Below, in pieces: positions 1-10,100 of a stretch of 64,000 nt of DNA. The stretch lies in NCBI GenBank assembly GCA_039917615.1, contig JBDSJD010000048.1, positions 58,788 to 122,787 of the forward strand. The letters run 5' to 3'. The notes below the pieces were generated by a model. The model did no database searches and had not been told where the DNA came from. It worked only from the letters and a program-made list of their open reading frames with translations. Source of the stretch: ZC4RG30 sp039917615. Its GTDB lineage: Bacteria > Pseudomonadota > Gammaproteobacteria > Steroidobacterales > Steroidobacteraceae. The position numbers and the translations under genes were made by a program. Position 1 is the stretch's first letter, and every line of letters starts with the position of its first letter.

Positions 1-22
1 TCGGTACGCCGCGGTCGCAGGT

Positions 23-670
23 TCACTCGGACTCCGCGTCCTGGTCCTGGGCGGATTCCATGCGGTCGTTCAGCGCCTCTGCAAAGCGCACGACATCCTT
101 TTCTATCTGCACCACGATGCTGTCGACGCGCCCGCGCAGATACCGGTAGGCGACCTGCGCAGGGATGGCCACGCACAGACCCGCCGCGGTGGTCAGCAGC
201 GCCTCGGATATTCCGCCGGAAAGAATTCGCGGATCGCCCATACCGCCCGCATAGATGGCTTCAAATGCCTTGATGATGCCGTAGACAGTGCCCAGCAGAC
301 CTAGCAGCGGCGCTACGCCGGCGATCGTGCCCAAAGTGTTCAGGAATCGACTGAGGTCGTGCGCAACGTGGCGGCCGGTATCCTCCAGACGTTCCATCAG
401 CACCGCGCGCGGTCGATGGCGGTTGACAAGTCCCGTTGCCAGCAACTGGCCGAGCGGCGAATTGGCCTCGAGCGCGATGATGACCTTGTCGGTGGCCTGG
501 CCTGCCTCGACCAGCGCCCAGATGCGGCGGGTCAGGTCGGGCGGAGTAACGCGGCGCTGCTGCAAAGTCCACAGGCGCTCCAGCACGATGGCGGCCGCGA
601 TGACCGAACACAGGATGATGGGCCACATGAAAGGCCCACCGGCTAATACAAGGTCCCACACTCTGGTCAT
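23..670 (-). CDS. exbB: ExbB/TolQ/MotA-family proton channel subunit
   Basis: A 215-residue inner-membrane protein of the MotA/TolQ/ExbB family, which forms a proton channel that energises outer-membrane processes with ExbD/TolR. Three hydrophobic segments are visible, near residues 13-32, 110-135 and 158-182; the second lies in a Gly-rich stretch (TLGTIAGVAPLLGLLGT) typical of the family. The ATG at 670 is chosen because the upstream open frame is Arg-rich and lacks family character, and because this ATG overlaps the comEC stop codon in an ATGA arrangement, implying translational coupling. An exbD partner is expected just beyond the left edge; positions 1-22 hold none of it. ExbB versus TolQ cannot be settled here, but in related genomes the gene next to comEC is usually called exbB. 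Confidence 0.85.
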   Translation of the reverse strand: MTRVWDLVLAGGPFMWPIILCSVIAAAIVLERLWTLQQRRVTPPDLTRRIWALVEAGQATDKVIIALEANSPLGQLLATGLVNRHRPRAVLMERLEDTGRHVAHDLSRFLNTLGTIAGVAPLLGLLGTVYGIIKAFEAIYAGGMGDPRILSGGISEALLTTAAGLCVAIPAQVAYRYLRGRVDSIVVQIEKDVVRFAEALNDRMESAQDQDAESE

Positions 671-2886
671 GGGCGCGCATGATAGCCGAAGACCGTGGCG
701 ACGACTTCCTGCAAACGCCCGGCGGTCATGGGTCTGTGCACCCGGCCATCGGCGGAAATGCGCAACCGCACGCTGCCTTCGGCGGCGGTGGCGAGCACGA
801 CGAATCCATCGCTGGCCCACTTCCGGCGCAACTGCAGCCAGGACGCAGACTGCCACTCCGACTGCGAAACACTGGCCAGCAGCAATGTGTCGAGGGCAGG
901 TTTACGCTGTGCCGCGGCGCTTGCCGCGCGCGGCAACAGCAGCAGCCGCGCGTCTACTTCGCGCAGTGGTGGCTTGGCGCCGTCGACACGCCCGGATTCT
1001 GAGGCAAGCTCCACCCAGTGCCCGCCGATGGCAGCTTGCAGAACGCAGCCTTTGACCGACGCGCGCGAAGCCAGGCTGAACTCGATGCCGTCCCAGCGCC
1101 AGTTCCGCGGGGTGCACACAGCCAGTTCCGGCGGCGCAGGTCCAGCCGCTATTTCTACGCGTCGCAGAGGCAGCAAAGCCGCAGCGCGCACCAGCGCCGC
1201 CTGCACATTACGACCGAGACTGCCCGCCAACCACAGATCCAGGGCCGGATAGCCGCTGCGCCGCAGCTGCGGCAGAACCTGCGAATCGAATGATCTGCCG
1301 GCGCTGCCGAACTTCTCTCCTGTGCCATACAGCAACAGGTGCTGCTCCGTGCGCAGCAACACCGCCGACGACGCGCCGACATCCAGCATGTCCAGCCATA
1401 GTTCGCCCCGGGCGGGTCGCGGTTCGCGCAGCAGGAAAACGCTGCACAACGCGGCCAGCGCCACGCAGCGCAAACCGCGGGTCACAGGCGTGAGAGCCAG
1501 CAACAACGCGGGCAGTGCCAGCAGGTACCAGGCTGTGGGCACCTGGGCAGTCCAGACTGCGCCGGCAACTTCTGCGCAGCGCGCCAGCACTGGCCACAGC
1601 CAGGATGCCACGACGGAAGCTAGCGACACGAGTTGGTCCGCGCACCACTGCGCGGCCGCGCCCGGCAGCAGATAACCCAGCGTTGCCAGCAACACGGGCG
1701 GCACCAGCAGGAATGTGAACACCGGGATAGCCAGCGCATTGGCCAGCACACCGACAGCGGAAAATGATCCGAAGATGGCCAATGTTGCCGGCAGCAGCGC
1801 CAGGGTGACCACTCCCTGCACATGGGTCGCGGCACGCAACGGGGCGGCCTGCTGCATGCGGGCGCCGGCCAGCAGCACGATGGCGGCAACCGCAGCGAAC
1901 GACAGCCAGAAACCCGCACTGAGCGCCGCCAGCGGGTCATACAGCAGGACCACAGTCAGTGCGGCAGCCACACTCCATGCCGGTCGGGACGCCCGCGCGC
2001 ATTCGCGCAGCAACAGGAAAGCCGCGAGCATGACCACTGTGCGCTGCGCCGGCACTGAGAAGCCGGACAGCAACGCATAGGCCAGCGCCAGCACCACGCC
2101 CGTGGCGGCGGCAAAGACCTCGCGGCGCAGTCCTGCAAGCAAGGGGATGCGCCGCCACAGCACGCGGGCCAGCACCATGCTGAGCAACGCGAAGAAGGTC
2201 ACATGCATTCCCGAGATCGCAACCAGATGCGTAATGCCGGTTGCATTGAACACACGCCACTGCTGCGCCGAAACCTCGCCGGTGGCTCCAACCGCAAGCG
2301 CGGCCAGCAGCGCCGCAGCGGATGGATCGGCGACACGGGCATCGATACGCGCCGCAACCCTGGCCCGCAGCTGATCGATACTCCAGGTTGCGCCGGCCTC
2401 GCGGTGATTTAGCGGGCCCGGGACGACCCGCGCCATGGAACTGACCTGGTCGCGCAGCAATGCGCGGGCCTGCATGGCTGACGGTGGCGCACTGAACTGG
2501 GCTGCAAACTGCCAGGTTTCACCCAGCCGCGGTGTTGCCGCAGCAGCTGGCATCGTCAGCCGCACACGCTGCGGCCGCAGCTGCGGCTGGCGCGGAAAGC
2601 TCACCTGCGCATCGAAACGCCAGCCTGAGCCATCTTGTGAGGGAATCGAAGAGATTTGCGCCTGGATCAGTTGGCGATCGGTGCTGACGACAGCCGGCGC
2701 CTGCACTGCGTGCGCAACCTGCTGCGCATAGAGGAATCCGCCCACCAGCAGCAGCCCGATGCGCAGGTTTGCCCTGTACAGCAGCAGCGGCACTGCCGCC
2801 ACCAGCAACCAGAACAGCGGCTGCCGCAGGAAGGGAGGCACCCACAGCGCCAGCAGCACACCACCGAGCAACAGCAAGCTGCGCAC
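667..2886 (-). CDS. comEC: ComEC/Rec2-family DNA uptake membrane protein with degenerate beta-lactamase domain
   Basis: Polytopic inner-membrane protein of the ComEC/Rec2 family, which forms the channel carrying single-stranded DNA into the cytoplasm during transformation. It has N-terminal hydrophobic segments, a soluble DUF4131-like part, the competence domain (GITHLVAISGMHVTFFA is the family signature) and a C-terminal metallo-beta-lactamase-like domain starting at LDMLDVG. That last domain has lost its metal-binding HxDxDH motif: the equivalent stretch reads LAGSLGRNVQ. The start is taken as GTG 2886 because GGGGAG lies six bases upstream (2893-2898). A GTG at 2940 in the same frame would add 18 residues. 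The end overlaps exbB by 4 bp. Confidence 0.85.
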   Translation of the reverse strand: MRSLLLLGGVLLALWVPPFLRQPLFWLLVAAVPLLLYRANLRIGLLLVGGFLYAQQVAHAVQAPAVVSTDRQLIQAQISSIPSQDGSGWRFDAQVSFPRQPQLRPQRVRLTMPAAAATPRLGETWQFAAQFSAPPSAMQARALLRDQVSSMARVVPGPLNHREAGATWSIDQLRARVAARIDARVADPSAAALLAALAVGATGEVSAQQWRVFNATGITHLVAISGMHVTFFALLSMVLARVLWRRIPLLAGLRREVFAAATGVVLALAYALLSGFSVPAQRTVVMLAAFLLLRECARASRPAWSVAAALTVVLLYDPLAALSAGFWLSFAAVAAIVLLAGARMQQAAPLRAATHVQGVVTLALLPATLAIFGSFSAVGVLANALAIPVFTFLLVPPVLLATLGYLLPGAAAQWCADQLVSLASVVASWLWPVLARCAEVAGAVWTAQVPTAWYLLALPALLLALTPVTRGLRCVALAALCSVFLLREPRPARGELWLDMLDVGASSAVLLRTEQHLLLYGTGEKFGSAGRSFDSQVLPQLRRSGYPALDLWLAGSLGRNVQAALVRAAALLPLRRVEIAAGPAPPELAVCTPRNWRWDGIEFSLASRASVKGCVLQAAIGGHWVELASESGRVDGAKPPLREVDARLLLLPRAASAAAQRKPALDTLLLASVSQSEWQSASWLQLRRKWASDGFVVLATAAEGSVRLRISADGRVHRPMTAGRLQEVVATVFGYHARP

Positions 2887-2892
2887 TGCACT

Positions 2893-2898
2893 CTCCCC
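2893..2898 (-). promoter_or_regulatory. Shine-Dalgarno site deciding the comEC start
   Basis: GGGGAG on the minus strand, six bases before GTG 2886. The alternative GTG at 2940 has no comparable purine-rich site upstream. Confidence 0.5.
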
Positions 2899-2966
2899 AT
2901 CGCGCAGCGGCCGCGCCCGCAACCGATTTCTGCCCAGCACGGCCGGCCTGCTAAAATCGCGGCACC

Positions 2967-3488
2967 ATGCCCCGACGGTTATTCCTCAAACTGCGCCCAA
3001 TCGCCGCAAAAATGCGCGAGAGCTGGTATTTCCGGATGCTGGGCCCGCGACTTACCGATTCGCGCCTGTGGTCCATGAACCGTCGCGGCATCACCACGGC
3101 ATTCGGCGCAGCCATCGCCATATTGTTCATCCCACTGCCGACGCATGTGCTGTTTGGCTTGCTGGCGGCGATGATCTGGCGACTCAACCTGCCGACAATG
3201 ATTGTGTCGCTGTTCCTGCTCAATCCACTGACCGCGGTACCCCTTTACTACGCCGCCTACCGGGTAGGCACACTCGTCCTCGGGCAGCCAGTTGGAAATT
3301 TTGCCTTCGAACTGAGCTGGACCTGGCTGCAGACCGGCCTTGGCTCTATCTGGAAGCCGTTTCTGGTCGGCTGCCTGGTGTGCAGCATCGTGGGAGGCTT
3401 TCTCGCTTACTGGTTGCTGGAACTGATCTGGCGCATCAGCACGGTGAACAGGTTAAACGCGAAGCGCGCAGGCGTCAGGGAGAATTAG
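2967..3488 (+). CDS. DUF2062 family membrane protein
   Basis: A 173-residue protein of the DUF2062 family. At least three hydrophobic segments are visible: around residues 44-70, 74-100 (with the family-typical NPLTAVPLYY) and 130-155. The N-terminus is basic and soluble. Its function is unknown, although such genes often lie near comEC and lol genes in this group. The stop lies inside the convergent lolD gene, a 14 bp tail-to-tail overlap. A TAAAAT hexamer at 2952-2957 ends 9 bp before the ATG, which would make the mRNA almost leaderless if it is the -10 element. Confidence 0.75.
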   Translation: MPRRLFLKLRPIAAKMRESWYFRMLGPRLTDSRLWSMNRRGITTAFGAAIAILFIPLPTHVLFGLLAAMIWRLNLPTMIVSLFLLNPLTAVPLYYAAYRVGTLVLGQPVGNFAFELSWTWLQTGLGSIWKPFLVGCLVCSIVGGFLAYWLLELIWRISTVNRLNAKRAGVREN

Positions 3489-4170
3489 CGCGCTGTTCGT
3501 GCAATTTTCCATCCTGCAGCACCAGCACCCGTTCCATGCGTGCCGCCAGCCGGATGTCATGGGTCACCACGACAAGGCTGGTGCCCCGTTCGCGGTTCAG
3601 CTCCAGCATCAACTCGAAAACCTGCGCTGCATTCGCGCCATCGAGGTTGCCTGTAGGCTCATCGGCCAGCACCAGCAGGGGCTCTGTGACCAGTGCACGT
3701 GCCACGGCGGCCCGCTGGCGCTCGCCACCCGAAAGCTGATGTGGACGATGGCGCAGCCGCGCTCCCAGTCCCACCCGCTCCAGCACGCGTTTTGCACTTT
3801 CCTGCGCAGCCTTGGCAGAGACGCGACGCACCAGCAATGGCATGGCCACGTTTTCCAGCGCCGAGAATTCCGGCAACAAATGGTGGAACTGGTAGACAAA
3901 ACCCAGGCTGCGATTGCGCAATTCGCAGCGCTCGCGCTCCGGCAGCGCATGGATGTCACGCCCCGCCACGTGCACGCTGCCTGAATCAGGAACGTCCAGA
4001 CCACCCAGCACCTGCAGCAGCGTGGTCTTGCCGGAACCGGAGGCGCCAACGATCGCGATGCGCTCCCCGGCGCCAACAGAAAGCCCCGCCCCATCGAGCA
4101 CCCTCAACACGCTGCTGCCTTCGGTGAAGCTGCGTACCAGGTCATTCGCCTGCAAAACCGCTTCAGTCAT
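3475..4170 (-). CDS. lolD: LolD, ATPase of the lipoprotein-releasing ABC transporter
   Basis: A 231-residue ABC ATPase that powers release of outer-membrane lipoproteins from the inner membrane to LolA, working with the LolC/LolE permeases encoded immediately upstream. Walker A (GASGSGKTTL), the Q-loop region (FVYQFHHLLPEF), the signature (LSGGERQRAA), Walker B with the LolD/MacB-type extension (LVLADEPTGNLD) and the switch His (VVTHD) are all visible. ATG 4170 is chosen because the open frame upstream lies inside the preceding lolC/E gene and is Cys/Arg-rich; the two genes overlap by 8 bp. Confidence 0.95.
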   Translation of the reverse strand: MTEAVLQANDLVRSFTEGSSVLRVLDGAGLSVGAGERIAIVGASGSGKTTLLQVLGGLDVPDSGSVHVAGRDIHALPERERCELRNRSLGFVYQFHHLLPEFSALENVAMPLLVRRVSAKAAQESAKRVLERVGLGARLRHRPHQLSGGERQRAAVARALVTEPLLVLADEPTGNLDGANAAQVFELMLELNRERGTSLVVVTHDIRLAARMERVLVLQDGKLHEQRANSP

Positions 4171-5428
4171 GACGCAGAGCCTCCGCCGGCAACACGCGGG
4201 ATGCGCGCCAGGACGGATAAATGGTAGCGAGCAGGCACAGCAGCAATGCCACCAGCGCCACCTGCAGCACATCACCCATTTGCACCTGTGCGGGCAGATC
4301 GCTCATGAAATACACCTTCGCATCCAAAAAATGCATGCCGGTAACTTTCTCCAGCAGATGCACGATCTGCTCAAGATACGCGGACATCAGCGCGCCCAGC
4401 GCAATGCCTGCCGCCACACCCGTGAGGCCGATGGCCACGCCCTGCACGGCGAACACGCGCAGGATGTTCCGCGGCCTGGCGCCCAGCGTACGCAGGATGG
4501 CGATATCGGTTTCCTTTTCCTTCACGACCATGACCAGCGTGGCAACTATATTGAATGCGGCGATGGCCACGATCATCGACAGAATGATAAACAGCATCGA
4601 CTTGGTCATCTGTATGGAGCGGAAGAAATTCTCGTGCTTGTGCGTCCAGTCGGAGATGGCGTAAGCGCCGCCCGGATTTTCCGCCAGATCTTCCGCGAGG
4701 CGCCGCACCGTTACCGGCGCCTGCAGCGCATCGTCCAGTGTCAGGCGCACACCCGTCATGCCGTCGCCCAGCGCCAGCATGCGCGCGGCATCGCTGGCGT
4801 GAATCAGGGCCATCCCGCGATCGTATTCATACATGCCAGACCTGAAGATGCCAGCCACTGTAAAGGTCTTCATGCGCGGCATGATGCCAGCGGGCGTCAC
4901 CGTGGCCTTCGGCGGAATGAGCACCACCGAATCATTGACCGTGACCCGCAGCTCGGCTGCCAGGGCTTCACCCAGCATGATGCGGAACGCGCCGGGCTTC
5001 AGATCGTCAAGCGACCCGGACAGCATGGAACGCGCCATACCCGTTGCATGTATTTCCTGCGGGGGGTCCACACCGCGCAATTCCACACCCACCATGCGGT
5101 CCCCGCCCGCCAGCATCACCCGTGACTCAATGTACGGCACGGCCGACACGACGCCGCGCATCTGCGCGGCCTGTGCCTGCACGCTACGCCACTCCGGCAG
5201 CGTTTCTCCCTGGCCCATGATCGTGGCATGCGAGGTCACACTCAGGATCCGCGCGCGCAGTTCGCTCTCAAAGCCGTTCATCACCGACATCACCACAACC
5301 AGCACGGCCACCCCCAGCATCAGGCCCACCATGCTGATGGCGGAAATAAACGACAGGAAGCCGCGGCGCTGCCCGGAACGCAGGTAGCGCGTGCCGACCA
5401 GCCATTCATATTTGTCACGCAGTCCCAT
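4163..5428 (-). CDS. lolE: LolC/LolE-family lipoprotein-releasing permease (second copy)
   Basis: A 421-residue permease of the lipoprotein-releasing complex. Its topology is that of the LolC/LolE family: one N-terminal membrane segment (about 24-50, with VVMSVMNGFESELR), a large periplasmic domain, then three C-terminal segments (about 270-300, 318-345 and 375-405). It lies 3 bp downstream of a paralogous permease and overlaps lolD. The order permease-permease-lolD differs from the lolC-lolD-lolE order of E. coli, so the E label is positional rather than proven. Confidence 0.9.
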   Translation of the reverse strand: MGLRDKYEWLVGTRYLRSGQRRGFLSFISAISMVGLMLGVAVLVVVMSVMNGFESELRARILSVTSHATIMGQGETLPEWRSVQAQAAQMRGVVSAVPYIESRVMLAGGDRMVGVELRGVDPPQEIHATGMARSMLSGSLDDLKPGAFRIMLGEALAAELRVTVNDSVVLIPPKATVTPAGIMPRMKTFTVAGIFRSGMYEYDRGMALIHASDAARMLALGDGMTGVRLTLDDALQAPVTVRRLAEDLAENPGGAYAISDWTHKHENFFRSIQMTKSMLFIILSMIVAIAAFNIVATLVMVVKEKETDIAILRTLGARPRNILRVFAVQGVAIGLTGVAAGIALGALMSAYLEQIVHLLEKVTGMHFLDAKVYFMSDLPAQVQMGDVLQVALVALLLCLLATIYPSWRASRVLPAEALRHD

Positions 5429-5431
5429 GCA

Positions 5432-6673
5432 CTACTCGTAGCGCAACGCTTCGGCGGGCGAGGTCGCCGCCGCGCGCAGCGCGGGAAAGATGGTGGCAAG
5501 CGCGGTAATCACCAGCGCGCAGCCGGCAACCAGTAGCACGTCGGCGCCATGCACCTCCGACGGCACCTGCGTGATGTAGTAGACATCAGCGTCGAAGAGT
5601 TGCACTCCGCCGACGCGGTCCAGCAGGTTCAGTATCCCGCCGACATGCTTTGCAACCAGCACGCCGAGCCCCACCCCGGCCAGCACACCGAACCATCCGA
5701 TCACCAGGCCCTGCGAGACGAACACAGCGGCCAGCGCGCGCGGACTGGCACCGAAGGTGCGCAGGATGGCAATGTCGGTGCGCTTGTCCGTGACCACCAT
5801 GACCAGCATCGCCACGATATTGAACGCGGCCACGGCGACAATCAGCAACAGTATCAGCGCCATCATGGTTTTCTCGATCTTGATGGCGCGGAAATAACTG
5901 GCGTGTTCCTGGGTCCAGTCGATGACGGTGAGCTGCCCCGGCCAGCGCGCATCGAGCAGAAGCCGCAGCCGTTGCGCGAACGCGGGGGCTGACAGGGAAT
6001 CCGGTAGCTGCACCTCCAGTCCTTCCGCGCCGGTGCGCTCCGCACCCAATGCATACAGAGTATCGAGGCTTGCGTATGCCAGCGTGCCGTCGTGATCCTG
6101 TATGCCTGCTTCAAATGTTCCAACTACGGTGAACTCGCGTTGCCGCGGTTCAGGCACGCCGCCGACAACAGCAGGAATCATCAGGGTGACCCGCCCCCCC
6201 ACGGCGACACCCAACTGGTCTGCCACCAGCTGGCCCAGAATGATGCCCTCGCCCCGCTGCATTGGCGCAAGCTGGCCCTCAACCAGGAGCGTCTGCAACT
6301 CGACCGCAGTGGCGTCCCCGGCGGTGCGCAGCAGCAAGGGCAGGATTTCTGGCTGGCGTATGGCCAGCCCCTGCATTTCGGCGAAACGCTCCACCGCGCT
6401 GCTGCCCCCCATCTCAATTACCTGCTGCTGAACCTCGTCCCAATCCGGATGCTGCGTGCCGGCGGCGTTCACCCGGACGGGGGCGGAAAGCGCCAGTAGC
6501 CGCGTCCGCAGCTCGGATTCAAAGCCATTCATGACCGACAGGATGACGATCAGCGCGGCGACCCCCACGCACACCCCCGCGAGGGATACCCAGGTTATGA
6601 AGGAAACGAAATAGCGATGGGTACGCGCCCTGGCGTAACGCAACCCGACGAACAGTGACAGTGGGTGAAACAT
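5432..6673 (-). CDS. lolC: LolC/LolE-family lipoprotein-releasing permease (first copy)
   Basis: A 413-residue paralogue of the following gene with the same plan: an N-terminal membrane segment with VILSVMNGFESELR, a periplasmic domain, and three C-terminal segments. Both permeases carry a matching stretch before the second membrane segment (DWTQEHASYFRAIKIEK here, DWTHKHENFFRSIQ in the other). ATG 6673 (MFHPLSLFVGLRY) is preferred because this start is standard for the family; the 30 upstream codons in frame show no family similarity. It is first in a lolC-lolE-lolD unit. Confidence 0.9.
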   Translation of the reverse strand: MFHPLSLFVGLRYARARTHRYFVSFITWVSLAGVCVGVAALIVILSVMNGFESELRTRLLALSAPVRVNAAGTQHPDWDEVQQQVIEMGGSSAVERFAEMQGLAIRQPEILPLLLRTAGDATAVELQTLLVEGQLAPMQRGEGIILGQLVADQLGVAVGGRVTLMIPAVVGGVPEPRQREFTVVGTFEAGIQDHDGTLAYASLDTLYALGAERTGAEGLEVQLPDSLSAPAFAQRLRLLLDARWPGQLTVIDWTQEHASYFRAIKIEKTMMALILLLIVAVAAFNIVAMLVMVVTDKRTDIAILRTFGASPRALAAVFVSQGLVIGWFGVLAGVGLGVLVAKHVGGILNLLDRVGGVQLFDADVYYITQVPSEVHGADVLLVAGCALVITALATIFPALRAAATSPAEALRYE

Positions 6674-6788
6674 GCGGCGAGGCGCATTTAAGCATGGGCC
6701 GGCAAATTGGCGACGCAAATCACAGAATTGGCCGGTCCGGCCGATGCCGACCGGCCCACGCAACGCCAGCCGCTGTTATAGTTGGTCC

Positions 6789-7061
6789 ATGAAAACCCTG
6801 TTGGCATTGACGCTCGCGCTTTGCGTCACTCCGCTGTCTGCCGAAACGCTGCTGGTGGACGATCAGGTACAGATCAAACCCGCTTCGGTACAGCTGCCGG
6901 CGCGCGGCTCCAGCATGGCCACTGTGGAAGCGCGATTTGGCGCGCCAAGGGAACGGCACGCGGCCGTGGGCAAGCCACCCATCACCCGCTGGGATTACGA
7001 CGGCTTCAGCGTCTATTTCGAATACCAGCACGTCATACACGCAGTCGCGCATAGCAGCTGA
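6789..7061 (+). CDS. Small exported protein of unknown function (BamE-like fold possible)
   Basis: A 90-residue protein with a clear Sec signal peptide (MKTLLALTLALCVTPLSA, cleavage about residue 18). The mature part contains STVEARFGAP-like spacing (SSMATVEARFGAP), then ITRWDYDGFSVYFEYQHVIHAV. The pattern of a Val-Glu...FG-P turn followed by a strand-rich W-x-Y...VYFE region resembles small SmpA/BamE-type domains, but this is only a resemblance. ATG 6789 is the first codon giving a signal peptide; a TATAGT hexamer ends 6 bp before it. It stands alone, upstream of mfd and divergent from lolC. Confidence 0.7.
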   Translation: MKTLLALTLALCVTPLSAETLLVDDQVQIKPASVQLPARGSSMATVEARFGAPRERHAAVGKPPITRWDYDGFSVYFEYQHVIHAVAHSS

Positions 7062-7123
7062 GGCTGCACAGACCTTGCCCTGACGGCTATGCTGCGCGGC
7101 CCGACGCGTAGCTCTCGGCGCTG

Positions 7124-10100
7124 ATGACTCCGATCCCCTTTCCGCCGCTGCCTGACCGCAATGCCCCTCATCAGCTGTGGCCCGACTCCCATTCCAGCGC
7201 CCGCGCGCTGACCGTTGCCGCTGCCGCGCAGACGGATTCGCGGCTGTGGGTGGTGCTCGCAGACGATGCGAGGAGCCTGCAGCAACTGCGCCGTGAGCTT
7301 GAGTTCTTCGCTGGCGCCGATTTGCCTGTGCTGCAGCTGCCGGACTGGGAAGTGCTGCCGTACGACCAGTTCTCGCCGCTGCCCGACCTGGTGTCGGAGC
7401 GCATCGCCACCCTCGCCCGTGTGCCCACCATGCAGAAGGGCATCCTGCTGGTTGGCGCAGAAACTCTGCTGCAGCGATTGCCGCCTGCCGGTTTTATCAC
7501 CGGCCGCAGCTTCCAGCTCGCCGTCGGTGAACCGTTCTCCATGGCGCGCGTCAGTGAACAACTGGCACGTGCCAGCTACAGCCTGGTGGCGCAGGTCAGT
7601 GCGGCGGGGGAATTTGCGCTGCGTGGTTCGCTGTTCGATGTCTTCCCGATGGGCAGCAGCCAGCCGCTGCGGATAGACCTGTTCGACGACGCCATCGACA
7701 GCATCCGCTACTTCGATCCCGACACGCAGCGCTCGCTCGAAAAGGTCGAGAACCTGCAACTGCTGCCGGCACGCGAGTTCCCGCTGGATGAAGACAATTG
7801 CCGCGAGTTCCGGCGCCGCTATCGCACCCGCTTCGAAGGCGATCCCACCCGCTCGGCAATCTATCGGGGCCTGCGGCAGAACACCGCTCCCCCGGGCATT
7901 GAGTTCTATCTGCCGCTGTTCTTCGACAGCACTGCTTCGCTGCTCGATTATCTGCCGCCGCAGGCGGTGTTCGTTACCGACCTTGGCCTTGCACCCAGCC
8001 TGGAACAGGTGTGGCAGGGCATCGTGGTACGCCATGAAGACCGTCGCCACGACATCGAACACCCGGTGCTGGAACCCGGCGAACTGTTCTTCGAACCGGC
8101 ACCGCTGCTGGCAACCCTGGCGAGCCATCCGCGCGTCGAGTTTCGCGCCGACGCGGGCGCCCCCTTGTTCACACCGGCGCCGCAGCTGGCGCTGGACGCA
8201 CGCGCAGACGTGCCACTGGCGCCACTGGCAGAAAGACTCGCCGCAAGCCCGGGCCGCACATTGATTGCGGCCGATTCGCCGGGTCGCCGTGAGTTGCTGC
8301 AGGATCTGCTGCTGGGCGCAGGTATTGCGTTCGAAGCAGTGCCGAACTGGCGGGCGTTCCTGGACTCGCAGGCGCGGGTCGCACTGACTACCGCGCCGGA
8401 TGTGGGCGGCCTCTCATCGGCCAACCCTGCACTGCTGTTGCTGGCCGATGGCGAAATGTTCGGCCGCCATGCGCAGCAGGAGCGCCGGCGACGCCGCAGC
8501 CTGCTGGATCCGGCCGCGATCCTGCGCGACCTGCAGGATCTGGCCGCCGGCGCGCCGGTGGTGCACGAGCAATACGGCGTTGGTCGCTATGTGGGATTGC
8601 AGGCCATGCAGATCGCCGAGCAGGACAGCGAGTTCCTGGTGATCGAATACGCCGGTGGCGATCGCATCTACGTGCCGGTTGCCAGCCTGCACCTGGTCAG
8701 CCGGTACACCGGCGCCGCTGCCGATGCGGCGCCGCTGCACAAGCTCGGCACTGACCAGTGGGCCAAGGCACGCCGCCGCGCCAGTGAGCAGGTGCGCGAT
8801 GTCGCTGCCGACTTGCTGGATCTCTATGCCCAGCGACAGGCGCGCAAAGGCAGCGCGCTGATTGCCGATGAACGTGACTACCGCGCTTTCGCGGCGGCGT
8901 TTCCCTTCGAAGAGACCGCCGACCAGCATGATGCGATTGCCAGCGTGCTCAAGGACATGGCCAGCGAGCGGCCCATGGACCGCGTGGTCTGCGGCGATGT
9001 GGGTTTCGGCAAGACCGAAGTCGCCATGCGCGCAGCTTTTGTCGCCGTGCAGGCCGGTCGCCAGGTTGCGGTGCTGGTGCCTACTACCCTGCTGGCCGAG
9101 CAGCATGCTGCGAACTTCCGCGACCGCTTTGCCGACCTGCCGGTGCGGATCGAGTCGCTGTCGCGGTTTCGCTCGAGCAGCAGCTCGCGCGACATCCTCG
9201 CTGCGCTTACAGCAGGTCGCGTCGATATTCTCGTCGCCACGCATCGCCTGCTGCATGCGGATGCACAATTCCGCAACCTGGGCCTCGTCATCGTCGATGA
9301 GGAACACCGCTTCGGTGTGCGCGACAAGGAAAAGCTCAAGACCCTGCGCGCGGAAGTCCATGTACTGACGCTTACCGCCACACCAATTCCGCGCACACTC
9401 AACATGGCTCTGGGTGGGTTGCGCGAACTGTCGCTGATCACCACACCGCCGGCGGGGCGCGTCGCCATCCGCACCACGGTGGGCGAATGGCACGCGCCCT
9501 CCATCCGAGAAGCGGTGATGCGCGAGCTGCGCCGTGGCGGCCAGATCTATTTCGTGCACAACGAAATCCAGACCATAGAAAAGATCGCGGCGGAACTACG
9601 CGGCATCGTGCCGGAGGCATCGATCCGTGTTGGCCATGGGCAAATGCGCGAACGTGAGCTCGAGCAGCTGATGGTGGATTTCTATCACCATCGCTTCGAT
9701 GTGCTGCTGTGTACCACGATCATCGAGAGCGGCATCGACGTGCCTACCGCCAACACCATCATGATCAACCACGCGGACCGCCTGGGCCTGGCGCAGCTGC
9801 ACCAGCTGCGTGGCCGCGTCGGTCGTTCACATCATCGCGCCTTCGCCCACCTGATGGTCCCGTCACGCAAGGCGCTGACCCACGACGCCAAACGGCGACT
9901 GGAAGCCATCGAGTCGCTGGAAGAACTGGGCGCGGGCTTTCTGCTGGCTACCCAGGATCTGGAAATCCGTGGCGCCGGTGAATTCCTTGGCGAAGCGCAG
10001 AGCGGTGAACTGACCGAAGTTGGCCTCACCCTGTTCCTGGACATGCTCGAGGCTACCGTGCGGGCGCTAAAAGACGGCAAGGATCCCGCGCTGGCGCAGC

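Noticed and set aside
7013..8128. Long minus-strand open frame antisense to mfd
   Set aside because: Opposite an intact Mfd; composition is Arg/Gln/His-rich with no family motif, typical of antisense frames in high-GC genes. The same holds for the frame at 8414-9559.
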